Shown here: piece after piece, positions 13,451 to 24,530 of the stretch
How positions within the stretch are numbered: position 1 is the stretch's first letter
How the letters are laid out: every line of letters begins with the position of its first letter
From: Lasiosphaeris hirsuta
Taxonomy: Eukaryota; Ascomycota; Sordariomycetes; Sordariales; Lasiosphaeriaceae
Direction of reading: 5' to 3'
Assembly (NCBI GenBank): GCA_030549175.1
Contig: JAUKUA010000004.1
Span: 1,922,001-1,986,000 of the forward strand
Length of the DNA stretch: 64,000 nucleotides
Position numbers and translations under genes: made by a program
The notes under the pieces: model-generated
The model's input: the letters and a program-made list of their open reading frames with translations, nothing else
What the model was told of the DNA's origin: nothing
The model's database searches: none

Positions 13451-14491
13451 CTAGTTGGCGGGCAGCTTGCTGACAGGAAGGTCCTCAGGGAAAAGCTTCT
13501 TGGTGATGATTTCGTCCTTGCCGTTGTAGAGGTATCTGTATGCCGTCTTGACCGTGCCATCACTGACGCCAGCGACGACGGAGATCTCCTTTGACGACCT
13601 GGGCTCGCCCACCAGGTGGGATGCCATGTAGATGCAGGCGGCCGCCACTGAAAGAGGGGAGCGGCCGGCCAAGTCGGCCAACGTCGCGGATGCGGCCGCG
13701 AGGCGGGTTGCGACGTGCTCAACACCAACCGGGTTGTTGAACCTGAGGTTGCTGCAGTAGCGGGCACAGAGGTCAACAGCACTTGTGGAGCCCTTGGATT
13801 GGTACTGCTGGTTGAAGACGCTAGCCTTGACAACTTCAGCCTCGCCTCCCATCTTCTGGAGGAAGGATTCGAGCTGCTTGAAGACGCGGCCAATCTCCTT
13901 CTTGGACACCTTTGTGAGTGAGTGCAACTCACGGAACGTCCGCGGGACATTTGTCTGCCGACAGGCCACAAAGATGCAGCCTGCAATGACGGCCTCTTGT
14001 GATTTCCCCTTGAGCGCCTTGTTGTCTTCGACGAGCTTGAAGATGTGCTTAGCAGCGTTGGACGCTTGTGAGCCACAGCCGATGCTGTCTGTGAGACTCT
14101 GAATGTCGCGGTATGCCTGGAGGAGCACCTTTGACCCTTTGTCCTGCGTGATCTTATTCTGCAGATGCGACAGGTTCTTGGCGTTTTTCCCGTCAAACGC
14201 AATTGTGGTCTGGAGCTGGTCGCCGTCAATCATGAGGTTGGGGCCATCGCCGACACGAGAAGGGTCATCGTTGCCCTGGTCGTCGTTGGAAAAGGTACGC
14301 CACTCAGAGCGAGTGTCGATGATGCGATCGCCAACCACAAGGCCGCAGGTGGTGCAGACCATGTCGCCCGAGGAGAACTCCTCAATCAGATTCGGCGGGA
14401 ACTCTTTGCAGTCGTTGCACATGATGATGTTGTTCAGGTCTTCCTTGTATTCCGGAGCCTTCACAACGCCATCGGTCGGTATAGCAGACAT
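13451..14491 (-). CDS. sua7: Transcription initiation factor IIB (TFIIB)
   Basis: An intronless 346-aa protein, matching the ~345 aa of yeast Sua7. It carries the N-terminal zinc ribbon (CNDC ... CTTC, residues about 25-48), then the B-reader/linker with RSEWRTFSNDD. Two cyclin-fold repeats follow: the first includes AGCIFVACRQTNVPRTFREL, the second AAACIYMASHLVGEPRSSKE and VSDGTVKTAYRYLY. TFIIB bridges TBP on promoter DNA to RNA polymerase II in the preinitiation complex. The start at 14491 (MSAIPTDGVVKAP) gives the usual distance to the first zinc cysteine; the frame extends 23 codons further upstream but that part is unlike the family. It is co-directional with the Rsc7-like gene. Confidence 0.96.
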   Translation of the reverse strand: MSAIPTDGVVKAPEYKEDLNNIIMCNDCKEFPPNLIEEFSSGDMVCTTCGLVVGDRIIDTRSEWRTFSNDDQGNDDPSRVGDGPNLMIDGDQLQTTIAFDGKNAKNLSHLQNKITQDKGSKVLLQAYRDIQSLTDSIGCGSQASNAAKHIFKLVEDNKALKGKSQEAVIAGCIFVACRQTNVPRTFRELHSLTKVSKKEIGRVFKQLESFLQKMGGEAEVVKASVFNQQYQSKGSTSAVDLCARYCSNLRFNNPVGVEHVATRLAAASATLADLAGRSPLSVAAACIYMASHLVGEPRSSKEISVVAGVSDGTVKTAYRYLYNGKDEIITKKLFPEDLPVSKLPAN

Positions 14492-16168
14492 CTTGGCTAT
14501 GGGTATGGTGCAAAGGTGAGGGAGGCCAAGGTCTGAGGTCGTGCGAGGAGTGGGAATCACAGGCTCAGCCTGGAAGGGCAGTCAGGGGGCTCTGAAGGCT
14601 CGGCTAGGCGGGGAAACTACGCTGCCAGAAACTGCTTGGTTGCAGGGTTCTAAAGCCGGCTCAAGAGCCAAGCGCGATCGCAAGGTATTTCTTTTCTTTT
14701 TCTTGTCTGATCGCGCAATATTACTTGGGTATGGTCTGCGGGGAATGCCTCGCAGTGGGGATGGACGCGCGACTGTTCCGAAAACCAGTCAAGGTGTCTG
14801 GGATGAGACTGGATCCGGAAACCGTGGAGCGCGTCTCAGACCAAAGAACAGTCGGTCGGAAAGCGGTCAGTCTTGGGCTGTCGCTGACTGCCGCTTGCGC
14901 TCGTCGCGAAGTTGTCGCAAAAGAGCTGAATCCTGACTTCTGCGCCTTGTCAGGGGCCGTTTCCTCTCGTGCGATGTAATTAAAGACAGCGAGCGACGGG
15001 ACGACAGGTGAGGTCGGAGATGCAGCGAGAGAAGGTTGTTTGAGGAAAAAAGGATGAGATGTTGGGAAGGCGCTCGAACGTTGCTCTTCACTTGCTTTGT
15101 GGGGCGCACTTTAAGGATGACTCAGCTGGCACTGGAGGCGGCTGCCGAACAATGACCCCACCAAGTCCTAGGCAGAATGAGCCGGCAGTGGGCGGAAACG
15201 GCCAGAAGCTGCATGACAATTTGTGGCTGTGGCTTCCCTAGCTTTCTGCCTTCACCATTCAGACAGCATCACGGGACCAGTCAGTTCTCGCGCCTGCAGC
15301 ATCCCAATGCCCATTGTACGAAATGGTTGGGATTGGGTTTCACAAACGAGCCCTCGAAGCAACGCTCTAGCTGTGATCAACACCACTGTCCCATCGCCAT
15401 TGGTAGCGCTTCCGAAGGTTGCAGAGAGCGCAATGTCGACCGCTGCAAATCAAGTATTCATACTTCTGGCTGCTGCCAAAGCCAGTCTAGTCTCAGATTT
15501 GCGACAAACGCTGCATGACATAAGGTTCCGCTTGAGTGACAACGTTGGTAATCCGATTAATAGCACAGCTGAGATAAACCTAACCCGAGTCCAATCGCAA
15601 TAGGGCTGGCTTTCCATACTTCAAAGTACACTTCTCCCCTACCCAGACCGAATGCATCCCCGAAGGCATTTAACACCTCACACGTATTCATCCACGCTGC
15701 ATGGATACAAGCTGCGCCATCTTGAGTACTGTCATGTCCTCTCCGCATGACGGATGACATGGGTATCAGTCCCTCCCGCTCGGCCCGGCTCTGGCGCAAC
15801 TCTTAGCTCCCCCGGGCACAACTTTAGGCACCTCGAATTGGAGCGGCGCGCTCTGCCCAATGTCCTTCCTAAAAAATCGAGGGGATGGGGTAGTGGAGGC
15901 TGCATCCTGCCTGCCGTTTGTCGAACGAACAGATATGACGCGGATTTACTCGCTTCATCTAGCCGTTTGGTCAACCGAGGACTTGGGATTAGGAATGGTG
16001 TTGATGTTGACGCCGATGCGGTAGTTCGTCAAGATGGTAATGGGTGCTTTTGCCAAGTAGGTTTTCCGACGCTGACTGGCGCTATGCCTTCTCCAATGAT
16101 GTTTCGACAACTGGGTTATCGTTGCTACCATATCGCTGTTCGTCCTTCCTGGATTCCTCAGGCGAGTC
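14492..16168. other. Intergenic: TFIIB promoter and downstream flank of the next gene
   Basis: This 1.7 kb holds the upstream region of the minus-strand TFIIB gene and the 3' flank of the membrane-protein gene. Short open frames exist on both strands but none has recognisable composition or motifs. Confidence 0.65.
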
Positions 16169-16927
16169 TCAGCCCGGATATGAGGGCGGCGTGCTGGGAA
16201 GCTGCTTCAAAAGCGGACTGCGGCTTGGAGATCGAGATCGAGACCGAGATTGCGGAGGCATGGCCACATCTGGTGCATCGCCGGCTGCCGGATGTCGTTC
16301 TGCGGACACTGAGCGTTCTCGGCGCAGTCCTGCCTCCCACGCCTTCCACTCATCCTTCAACTTGACTGGTTCATCATCTTCGTCCATGTCTTCGGTCAGG
16401 TGTCGCTCTTCTGCCAGCCGCTCCTCTGCGTGCCGCTCAGCTGGATGGCGCTCCGCCGGATGGCGCTCTGCTGGGTGCTGTTCGGCGGGATGCATCTCGA
16501 CTCGAATGCTAGGTGGACAAGGTGGGTTTGGCTGGCTGGTCTGGCTGATGTGGCTCGTCCGCCTCGAGTCGCATCCCACGGAGGAGCCCCATGAACGGGA
16601 AGCGAGAGATTTGCGAATCATAATGACCCTCTGTTTTTCCTCCTCTTCGGCCCTATCTTGCGCCGTCATCCTTCGTCTCCTGGAAAACTCATTTGGAGTT
16701 AGGTACGGATTCTTCTCCTGCTCTTTTCGGAACTGTCGACATTTGTTGTAGCGCAGCAGGGCGTACACCAGGAAGGCTGTGACGACAACAAGGCCAACGA
16801 CAACCGTAGGTATTATCCATGCCAATGAGCTGTTTTGTGTGTCGGACTCATGTTCACCGTACGGCGTAGCCGTGTTATGCTCCGGGCTTTGCTCCACGTC
16901 TCTGTGGGTGAAGAGTAGCGAAGGCAT
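16169..16927 (-). CDS. Single-pass membrane protein with His-Pro-Ala-Glu-Arg repeats, unknown function
   Basis: One exon, 252 aa. There is no cleavable signal at the start (MPSLLFTHRDVEQSP). A polar 34-residue N-terminus leads into one hydrophobic segment (about 35-57, WIIPTVVVGLVVVTAFLVYALL). A basic, charged cytoplasmic-type tail follows: RYNKCRQFRKEQEKNPYLTPNEF, then RRRRMTAQDRAEEEEKQRV. The middle has degenerate repeats of HPAERHPAERHPAERHAEER type encoded by a tandem 15-bp unit around 16430-16500, then an Arg/Ser-rich end. The juxtamembrane block looks conserved and gene-like, which is why I accept it. The function is not recognised. An intron-free reading agrees with continuous good coding composition. 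Confidence 0.7.
   Translation of the reverse strand: MPSLLFTHRDVEQSPEHNTATPYGEHESDTQNSSLAWIIPTVVVGLVVVTAFLVYALLRYNKCRQFRKEQEKNPYLTPNEFSRRRRMTAQDRAEEEEKQRVIMIRKSLASRSWGSSVGCDSRRTSHISQTSQPNPPCPPSIRVEMHPAEQHPAERHPAERHPAERHAEERLAEERHLTEDMDEDDEPVKLKDEWKAWEAGLRRERSVSAERHPAAGDAPDVAMPPQSRSRSRSPSRSPLLKQLPSTPPSYPG
16430..16505. repeat. Degenerate 15-bp tandem repeat inside a coding region
   Basis: Units of the type TGGCGCTCCGCCGGA recur several times with changes, encoding His-Pro-Ala-Glu-Arg and variants in the minus-strand membrane protein. All unit lengths are multiples of three, so copy-number change would keep frame. Confidence 0.7.
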
Positions 16928-19900
16928 TTTGACAAGACAGTACTGAAATTGAACCCAAGGACGGGGCAGCCTTGAAGAATTCTGACATTGCCCAGCAGAA
17001 GACCGAGGGGTCCTGGCACGTCCGGAGGCGGGGGACAGAGTCGGAATATATGCCACTGGTTCACCACCACCAGCCAACAACCAACCCTGCCAGCCTGGGA
17101 GAGAAGCACACGCGCACAGCCCAGAGTGCCTGGGGGCACCCGGGGCCACCTGGGGATCAGAGACATTGGCGCATTGGCTCAACCTCCGGTAGAGCAGAAG
17201 CCAACCGCATGCTGGGTACCACGACTAAAAATGGGATCCTGCCGTTTTCCTCCAAGCCACCACCCAGATCGTCCAACGGCCCCTCCAACGGTGGACCGGG
17301 CCTAACCACTGTCAACCACGATCGCTCACACAGCCAAACCGGTACTTCAGAAGGCTCGTCAACTGCCATAGTAGCAGTAGCACTGAACCCGTTCTGTTTC
17401 CACCCTGCGAAGAGAGCACGCATTGCTTCCCTGGTCGGATTTAGGGAATCATTGCCCAACCACCCCTGTCCGTACCCCAAAAATGGCCCTCCCAGTGCAG
17501 ACCAGGGAGGCGCAGTGCCCGAAGCAGCGAATAGGCTCAACCAACACGCTCAGCTCCCCAGCCGACTTTGTGAGCTAGAGCTCATCTCGAAGGCCGAGGG
17601 ACGGGAAGCTGCTGCAGACGGGGTAGCATCCCCCATCCTGGCCCGCTCCTCACCCCATCCTCAAGAATTAACTTCTTACACGACGCCGCACGCTCACGTC
17701 GCCGTCGTGGTTGCACGCTTACACACGGACTTGTATTGTGGGAATGGATTCAGCGTTAAGGTTCCGCCATCCTCTTTCCTGTGTCGCCCTCGCCGCAGCG
17801 CATACGCAGTATTTCTCGCCGAGGGAGGCTTGAGGGGCTCAGTGTCAAGCAGCGTGTCGGTCCCGCCCAGGACGGCTGGATAGATTGCACCCGGATCCTC
17901 TGCCAGGCACACAGCACACCGAGGGCTGGGAGGGCGGGCTGGTCAATCATCGGGCGCGCGCGCGACCGAACGACCGACCGACCGACCGACTGGCTGCTTT
18001 GCTTTTGCCTGTCGAGCTTGCCTGACACACCTTGGGGATGCGCGGACGGCGGTGGCAGAGTCCTCCATTTGTCACGCCCTCTTTTTTTTTTTCCTGTCCC
18101 GTCTTTGGGCTGAGGCAGCCATCCCTGAGCCAATCCGTCGAGCTGCAGGTCGTCAATCGCATTAACTCGATCCAGATGGGGGGGCAGCTATCACGTACGA
18201 ACTCAGCCCTCGCAGCTGAGTGATCTCGCAGCGATTCTTTCGTCTTTGGTCCGGACATTGGGGTGCTTTACGAACAGACCACGCTCGATCGGACAAGTGG
18301 TGTTGCCCTGCTCCTCCGTTTCCAGTAGTGTCCCATTATGGGAAGTCTGTACGGGGTCGTTTGGCCAGTGTCAACTAGAGGGGACCAAAGGATGGACGCC
18401 CTGGCTGTTGGCATGAATGCGCATTCAACCCGACTTTTGCTGCCAGAATGCGTCACTGGATTACTTGGCAAAAAGAATCTGCGCCCCCCAGAGAGGATGG
18501 GCAACCTGGAGCGCCATGCATGCAGGTTTATTGGCAAAGGATCACTTCCAAGCTCTGTGAATTGCAGGCAGAGGAAGAGACGGCCAATGCAAGACGAGTG
18601 CGAAAACGGTCGGGAACAACGCTATTCTCGCCCTTTTTTTTTCTCTTCTTTCTGCGCGTAAGACTATGTCAGATAAGACAGAATTGTTGAGCGGTGAGTC
18701 GGTGAGTCGGTGAGTCGGTGGTTGGCTGTCTGAGACTGAGGTTTTACACCACGACCTGCCAAGACACAGAATAGGTCGATGCGAGATCCAAGTGCGAGAT
18801 GCCGGTGCCATTGAGGCCCCGGTAAGTTTGTTTCGTCTGGTTGGCCTCATCACCAATTCTTGCTGCAGTCACACCCGTCTGTCCCATGTGGCGTTCAGTT
18901 GGGTCGGCAGGCCGCTTTCCCGGCCCAACAGCGAGAAAGGGCTGCATCGTGACTGTTACCGACGGCTGAGATGGTGAATACTTTCAACGCTTTCTCGTCA
19001 CACATCCAACTTGAAGCGAGCCTCGCTGCGGCTCGCCGACCCGAATTGCAGTGTCATTCTTTTTCTTGAGAAATTATCGTCTCAACTCCATATGTTGAGC
19101 TGTGCTGTCCCGTGTTGCAAGTAGAGTGCAAGGAATGAGGAAGGCCTGCAAAGCAATATTCGGTGCATCCAGCACCACGTGCAGCACAGCCCGATAGCTC
19201 CACCCCGGCATATATCGAGACTTACAGATGGATAATATCCCGAACTTCCATCGCTCGAAACCTGGGTGTCAGCCCCATTGCTAAACAGTGTGTTTTGTGT
19301 TTCTATAACGGTCCGGGCCGGCAATCCACTTTGAATACAACTTGAGTATTTCTGACAAGGGGAACCTAACGGCAGTTGTCTCGACCAGACATTTCAAAAG
19401 GCGTGGTATGAAGCAGTCCAGGTTCCGAAGGTTTGGATAATTGCATCTCTGGTTTCAACTGTGGTCACTGCATTGCGTCAAGCAGTATGCGGCAACGAGC
19501 TGGCAATCAAAGCAAATCGGACCCCGGAGAGATGGGTAAGAAATCAAACCAGTTAGTAGTCGGCGTTGCTCCTCAAATAGCCGAGGACATAGCCCAATGG
19601 TGACAAGAGCAAAATACTACTAGAGATTGACACCATTTCGAGAGTACGTAAGTTATCTCGGGGTGGTAGTTCGTAGTAATAGATGAACCTGAAGTCCGAG
19701 CCAGCGCTAATGTCATGCAAAGTACCAATTGATGCAAAGTGGCACTAGCTAGTCGGCTGCCCGCATACAAATGAAGCCATTGGTAACTTCAAGTTAGTTC
19801 CACACCTTTCATGTTTGGACCTGAAGGCTCGACCATCCCCTTGTGTCCTACCTCCCATTTGCATAACCAGAGCAGACAAGGCACTGGTTGGGTTCGCAGC

Positions 19901-21274
19901 TGCCTGCTTGTAATTGCACAAACTTCAAATTTCAGATGATTTCAGATGATTTCAGATGGCACTGCATGCCCTGTGGCTGCTTAGCCAGAAGCTCCAAGGT
20001 GCTGGCAAAGAAAAGGGCTAGGCATATATTACACTATTATTAGTTGCACAGTATTGGAGGTAACCTTGGGACGAACGCTCAAAGTTTCACATGTGGCTGA
20101 GAAACAGGTTGAATCGGGACTGTAAAGAAAAAACCATACTACTAGAGCAGCCTCACTTCTGGTTATCCAAGCCCCCGATTCAGATCCAACAACATGCCGT
20201 GGCACCGCGTACACATTAAACAACACCCATCTTATAGCCACACGGGCAGGGACACAAGGACCACCCCAGAAGAATCTCACGGGCCCAACCTTGACTAATT
20301 CATATCTGGCTCCCGTCTGCCCCCGGGTTTGTTTCACTCCTTAAATAATCACCAACCAGCACGGGTGCCCCGGATCCGGAGTGCATATTGATAGCAAAAG
20401 AACCTTCGTTTCGCGTCCCCTTGCTATCTATGTATGCAATAATACACTTTAGTCAACACAAAAGACAAAACCTCGCCGAGTCTCAGCTTCACCGCCGTCC
20501 CGCTCCCGCTTGTCGTGGTCATAAAAGGCTAGCCAGTGCAGCTTGCCATTCATTATCCCTTCCTGTTGACGTTTCCTTGTGCCCAGTAAAAGAACTGGTG
20601 AAACCCTTGAGAGAAACAGTGCAATTTTTCTGTACTGTTGAAAGCCCAGACGTAAACCGAAACCCAATGTCAAATTCACTCCATTCTTTTCCTGTTTCCG
20701 TTCCCTTTTTTTTTGTTGCACAATCACAAGGCCCGAAGAGAAGTAAATGGCCATAAAAGCGCCAAGGTCGCCAGATAGAAACAGCCCCTGTTGAAAACTG
20801 AAGCCGACCTTGATCATCGGCAAAAGGGGAGAAAAAAAAAAAGAGGGGAATGAGGGCGTGTTTCAATAGAAACCTGAAATTGTTCTCTGCTCTTTTTGCT
20901 GATCAAAGTGAGCACAAAAAGCTAAAATCATCTTCCCATTCAGTTTCCTTCCCGTTTTCCCACGCCCATCCGCAAAAGTAGTAGCAGTAATATCTGGCCA
21001 CCGCGAGCGAAATGCGAGAGCAACCAGCTCTTGAATGCTCGAGCCAGCTGTGAAAGTTCAAGAGGAAACTATAACACATCCCATTTGGGCTCGATACGCC
21101 GTGACCGTAAAAAGAAAAATCGTACACAGATGAGCGAGGAGAGACAAGAAAAAGCTGCCCTCTGATCCGTCCACAATAGCCTTCATTGCTTCGTGGAAAC
21201 TGACCCCGCCTGGCAACCATGCTCAACTGCTGGCAATCCTAAGACGAATACGTCTTATCATGTGAACTCCTCTG
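16928..21274. other. Gene-poor 4.3 kb intergenic region
   Basis: No gene can be supported. A 303-codon plus-strand open frame (16972-17883) is the only long one; it lacks motifs and a family look and is probably chance in GC-rich DNA. Short tandem units occur: GACC repeats near 17965-17990, GGTGAGTC repeats near 18693-18722, and three copies of ATTTCAGATG-type units near 19930-19960. The right part is the downstream flank of the Def1-like gene. Confidence 0.6.
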
Positions 21275-24200
21275 CTAGTGGTAGTTGGTTCCCCAGCCTC
21301 CGCGGGGAGGGTTGCCATAGTAGTTGCCGCCAAAGCTTTGGCCGCCGTAGCCTGCGTAGCTGTTCTGGTGAGCCTGTGCGCCACTGGCACTCATGCCGTA
21401 GCCCCCAGCACCAGACTGCGGGTTTGCGTGGACACCGTGGCTCTGCTGCAGATGGCTGGGGTATCCGCCATATCCAGCACCGATGCCTCCGAGCCCGCTC
21501 TGCTGGGTGGACTGCGGCGGGGGCAGACCAGTCTGCGAAGGGGCGTTGTTCGCCGCCGATCCAGGGCGTGCTGCAGCACCAAGCGACGGGCTAGGTCCAC
21601 CTGCGGCCTTGGCATCACCGAACGGCTTCAGGTCGTCGGCAGCGGATGGTCCGCTTCCGGGCTGAGTACCCGGGGCGTTAAACCCCTGGCCAGCTTGCGA
21701 CTGATACGCCGAAGCCCCACGGGCAAATGCGTCGTGCATGCCAGCGAATCCGCTGGCGCCAACGCCAAGAGCCTGCTGTTGGGCCGACTGAGCCGAGCTA
21801 GCACGGGCATAATCCGTCAGTCCTGCACCGACGCCTGTCTCTCTGTGGAGGGTCGACTGGCCGAAAGCGCCTGCCGGGGAAGATGCGTAACCATGAGGTC
21901 CCTGGGGCGAGATACCGTACTGGTTGGGCTGGTAACCCAAGCCACCCTTGCCGTAAGGTGCGCCGTAGCCAGCCTGACTGTATCCGCCGGGGTAGTTCAT
22001 GTAGTTGGAATAATAGGCGCTGTTGTAGTATGGGTGGGAAGAGTAGGGGTAGTCGTGCGGTTGCTGTTGGCCATGTGCTTGGGCCTGAGCGGTCTGGGCC
22101 GTCTGAGCCTGGGTTACGGTCTGGGCGGGAGTGGGAGTACCGCTGATCTGCGCATCGGCACCTGCGGCAGCGCCGAACCGAGATTGCACATGCTGCGCAC
22201 CACTCTGTGGGTATTGGCTAAGGTTGTCGTTTTGCGGTGCGTTGTATCCACCGAATGATCGCTGGGGCTGCGATGGCAGGCCCTCTTGCTGGCCCTGTGC
22301 AGCCTGCTGCTGCTGCTGCTGCTGCTGCTGGGCAAAGCTCTGATTGTAATAGTTGCTGTAGGCGTTTCTCGCCTGATCGGCAGTGTAGTAAGTCGAGAAC
22401 TCGCTTGGCGCCGAGCTAAACGCACCGCCGGGCTGCTGCTGAGCTGGCTGTTGGGACGGTTGTGCCTGGCTGGGGAATCCGCCCTCGAATTGGGCCTGAG
22501 CCTGAGCCTGAGCCTGAGCCTGGGCCTGAGCCTGGACCTGAGCGGCCAAGGCACTCGACTGCTGCTGCGCAAAGGAATCGAAGGGCTTCGACGCGGGGAA
22601 GGAGGCAGGCTCCTGGGGAGTGGGTTGGCTAAAACGACCGTATTGCTGCGCACTCGGGGCAGTAGGGGGTTGTGCGACCGCTGCGTTTCGCATGATTAGT
22701 TGACGGATTGCAGAAGGTACACTAAGGAGATGGGGAGGGGACACACCCTGTGCAGGAGCGGTAGGAATAGCTGGGGGTGCGGGAGCAGTAGGGGCAGCAG
22801 CAGCTGGGGGTAAATTAGCAGGGGCAAGCCAAGGCGGGTAGTGTGGAGGATCGCCCATACCAGCCGGACCGGTGGGAGGCAGCGAAGCAGCCGGTTTCTG
22901 TGCAGGGAAGGCTTCGGGGATCGGAGCGGGCTGTACAGGGGGAAGTGAGGTTCTGGGGTGAGCGACGGGCGAATCCTCGGGAGGTTGGGGGCGGGTCTCG
23001 GGCTCCTCGCGATCGCCATCAATGTCATCGTCAATGGGGCCGTTCAGGCTGAAAGCACCGAACTGAACGGCGGCGCGGTCGACCTGGTCGCGGTTTCCAG
23101 GCATACGGACAGCCTCGCGCTGCTCAAGGATCCGGCGAGGGTGACTTGGCGTGCGGTTTCCTGCGCGCTCCGTGGCCTTGGTGGCGGTCGCAACGTATCC
23201 GCTGGCGGGAGCGCGGGCGCCCTGGTGTTGTTGCTGCGAAGCTGAGAGAGGGGTTGCGATAGCGCTGGGTGCTGGGGCCCGCGGATCCCAAGAATCGGCG
23301 GCTTCGCTGGCAGCAGTACCGGTTGGGGCAGGGTGAGAGACATCGGCGATTTGCTCAAGATTGTCCTCCGTAAGCTGATCCTTTGAAGGTAGGAGAGCGA
23401 CTTCGGGGACAACAACGACAGGGATACCGGTATCGACAACGGGAACAGCAGGGACGGGGGTAGGCTCCTCAGCGGGCTCTTCCACAGGCTCCTCCTCTTC
23501 AACAGCTGGCGATTCGGGCTCATCTGCTGCAAGCTCGGCAGGAGGGAGGGGTTCGATGATCGGCTCGGACGGCTTCGCAACGGGAACTTCAACAGGCTTC
23601 GGTGCAGGCTTGGGGGCTGTGACTTGTCTCAACATGCTCGCCCAGGTCTTGGGAGCGGCTTGGGTGGGCTTAGGGGTAATAGGGGTGGCGATGGGTGCTG
23701 GGACGGGGGTAGAGACTACCTCTACGGGTGCGGCATCGGGGATAGGAGTGGCGTCGGTCTCTTCGGTCGTCAGGGGCGTGGTCCATTCCGAAGCCTCCTC
23801 GGTCGGGACAGAGATCGAAGCATCCTTGGTCCGGGTTCCATTAGTTGTCGCAACCGTTGACTTTCCACGGGCGCCACCTCGACCGCCGCGCTCTGTGGCT
23901 CTGCCGCGACCACGTCCACCCTCTACACCGGTGCGGCCGCCTCGAGTAGTCCGCGGACCTCCAGTGAGGGCGGAGTCGGACGTAGTTGTGGTGAATGTGT
24001 CATTCTTGCCCTTGGGTCGGGTGCGCTCCTTCTTCGGCTTGGAAACTTCGCCCCACTGCGCAATTGTGCCTGTCGAGACATGGGTCAGCTATCACATTGA
24101 CGTTCGAGAAAGAAATGCGCTGCAGGATCAGTAGCGCAGTCGGAGGGCGTTGTTGGGTGGAAGGCTGCTCGCGACAAAGAAAGCTTCCCAGGGATGGACT

Positions 24201-24530
24201 CAGCTTACCCTCAGCAATGCGGGAGACAGCAAGGTTTTCATCGCCGTCCGTCTCGCGCAGAGCGAACAAGATGTCGACCTCTGACCAGTCGGGGACAATT
24301 TCTTTGATCAATGAAACCTTGGTGCTGTAGAGCTTCTTCAGCTGCCCAACCTCGCCCTCGTCCTCCAGGGTGGGCAGCGCCGAGTCTGCGTCGTGCTTGG
24401 AATCGCCATTGGGGGCTGCGGTCCGGCTGGCGACGCGGCTTCCGCCCCGGTTCGAATGTCCACCGCCCCGACCTCCGCGACCAGATCCTCGGCCGCGCGA
24501 GGCAGCTGGTCTGGACTGCACCTCAGACAT
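21275..24530 (-). CDS. def1: Def1-like RNA polymerase II degradation factor (CUE domain, Gln-rich)
   Basis: Two exons (24530-24209, 24069-21275) with a 139-nt GT-AG intron (24208-24070) give 1038 aa. The order is: an RGG-like basic N-terminus (SRGRGSGRGGRGGG), a CUE-type ubiquitin-binding domain about 60-112 (LKKLYSTKVSLIKEIVPDW, then VDILFALRETDGDENLAVSRI), a second Gly/Arg patch, an acidic Pro/Glu segment, and a very long Gln/Ala/Gly/Tyr-rich C-terminus ending GGNYYGNPPRGGWGTNYH. In yeast, Def1 promotes ubiquitination and removal of stalled RNA polymerase II, and its Gln-rich tail is proteolytically processed; function here is inferred from the same architecture. Poly-Gln (near 22305-22330) and Gln-Ala repeats (near 22490-22545) are length-variable sites. 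Exon joining restores Glu-Gly-Thr-Ile-Ala-Gln-Trp in frame. Confidence 0.88.
22305..22332. repeat. CTG/CAG microsatellite encoding poly-Gln in Def1
   Basis: About nine CTG units on the plus strand, read as CAG (Gln) codons in the minus-strand Def1-like gene. Confidence 0.85.
22490..22548. repeat. GAGCCT/GGCCTGA hexamer array encoding Gln-Ala repeats in Def1
   Basis: Tandem six-base units (CTGAGC with variants) that encode consecutive Gln-Ala pairs. Being 6-bp units, they can expand or contract without frameshift. Confidence 0.8.

Noticed and set aside
13312..14229. 305-codon minus-strand open frame
   Set aside because: Different-frame shadow of TFIIB; low-complexity Ser/Arg/Thr.
16972..17883. 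303-codon plus-strand open frame divergent from the membrane-protein gene
   Set aside because: Composition is chance-like (His/Pro/Ser/Arg-rich), with no domain, signal or recognisable block; it begins 45 bp from the start of a better-supported gene and covers its likely promoter.
17960..18722. Short tandem repeats (GACC, GGTGAGTC) considered as a CRISPR-like or satellite array
   Set aside because: Only a few adjacent copies with no spacers; ordinary microsatellites in a eukaryotic genome.
21278..22258. 326-codon plus-strand open frame
   Set aside because: Antisense shadow of the repetitive Def1 coding sequence.
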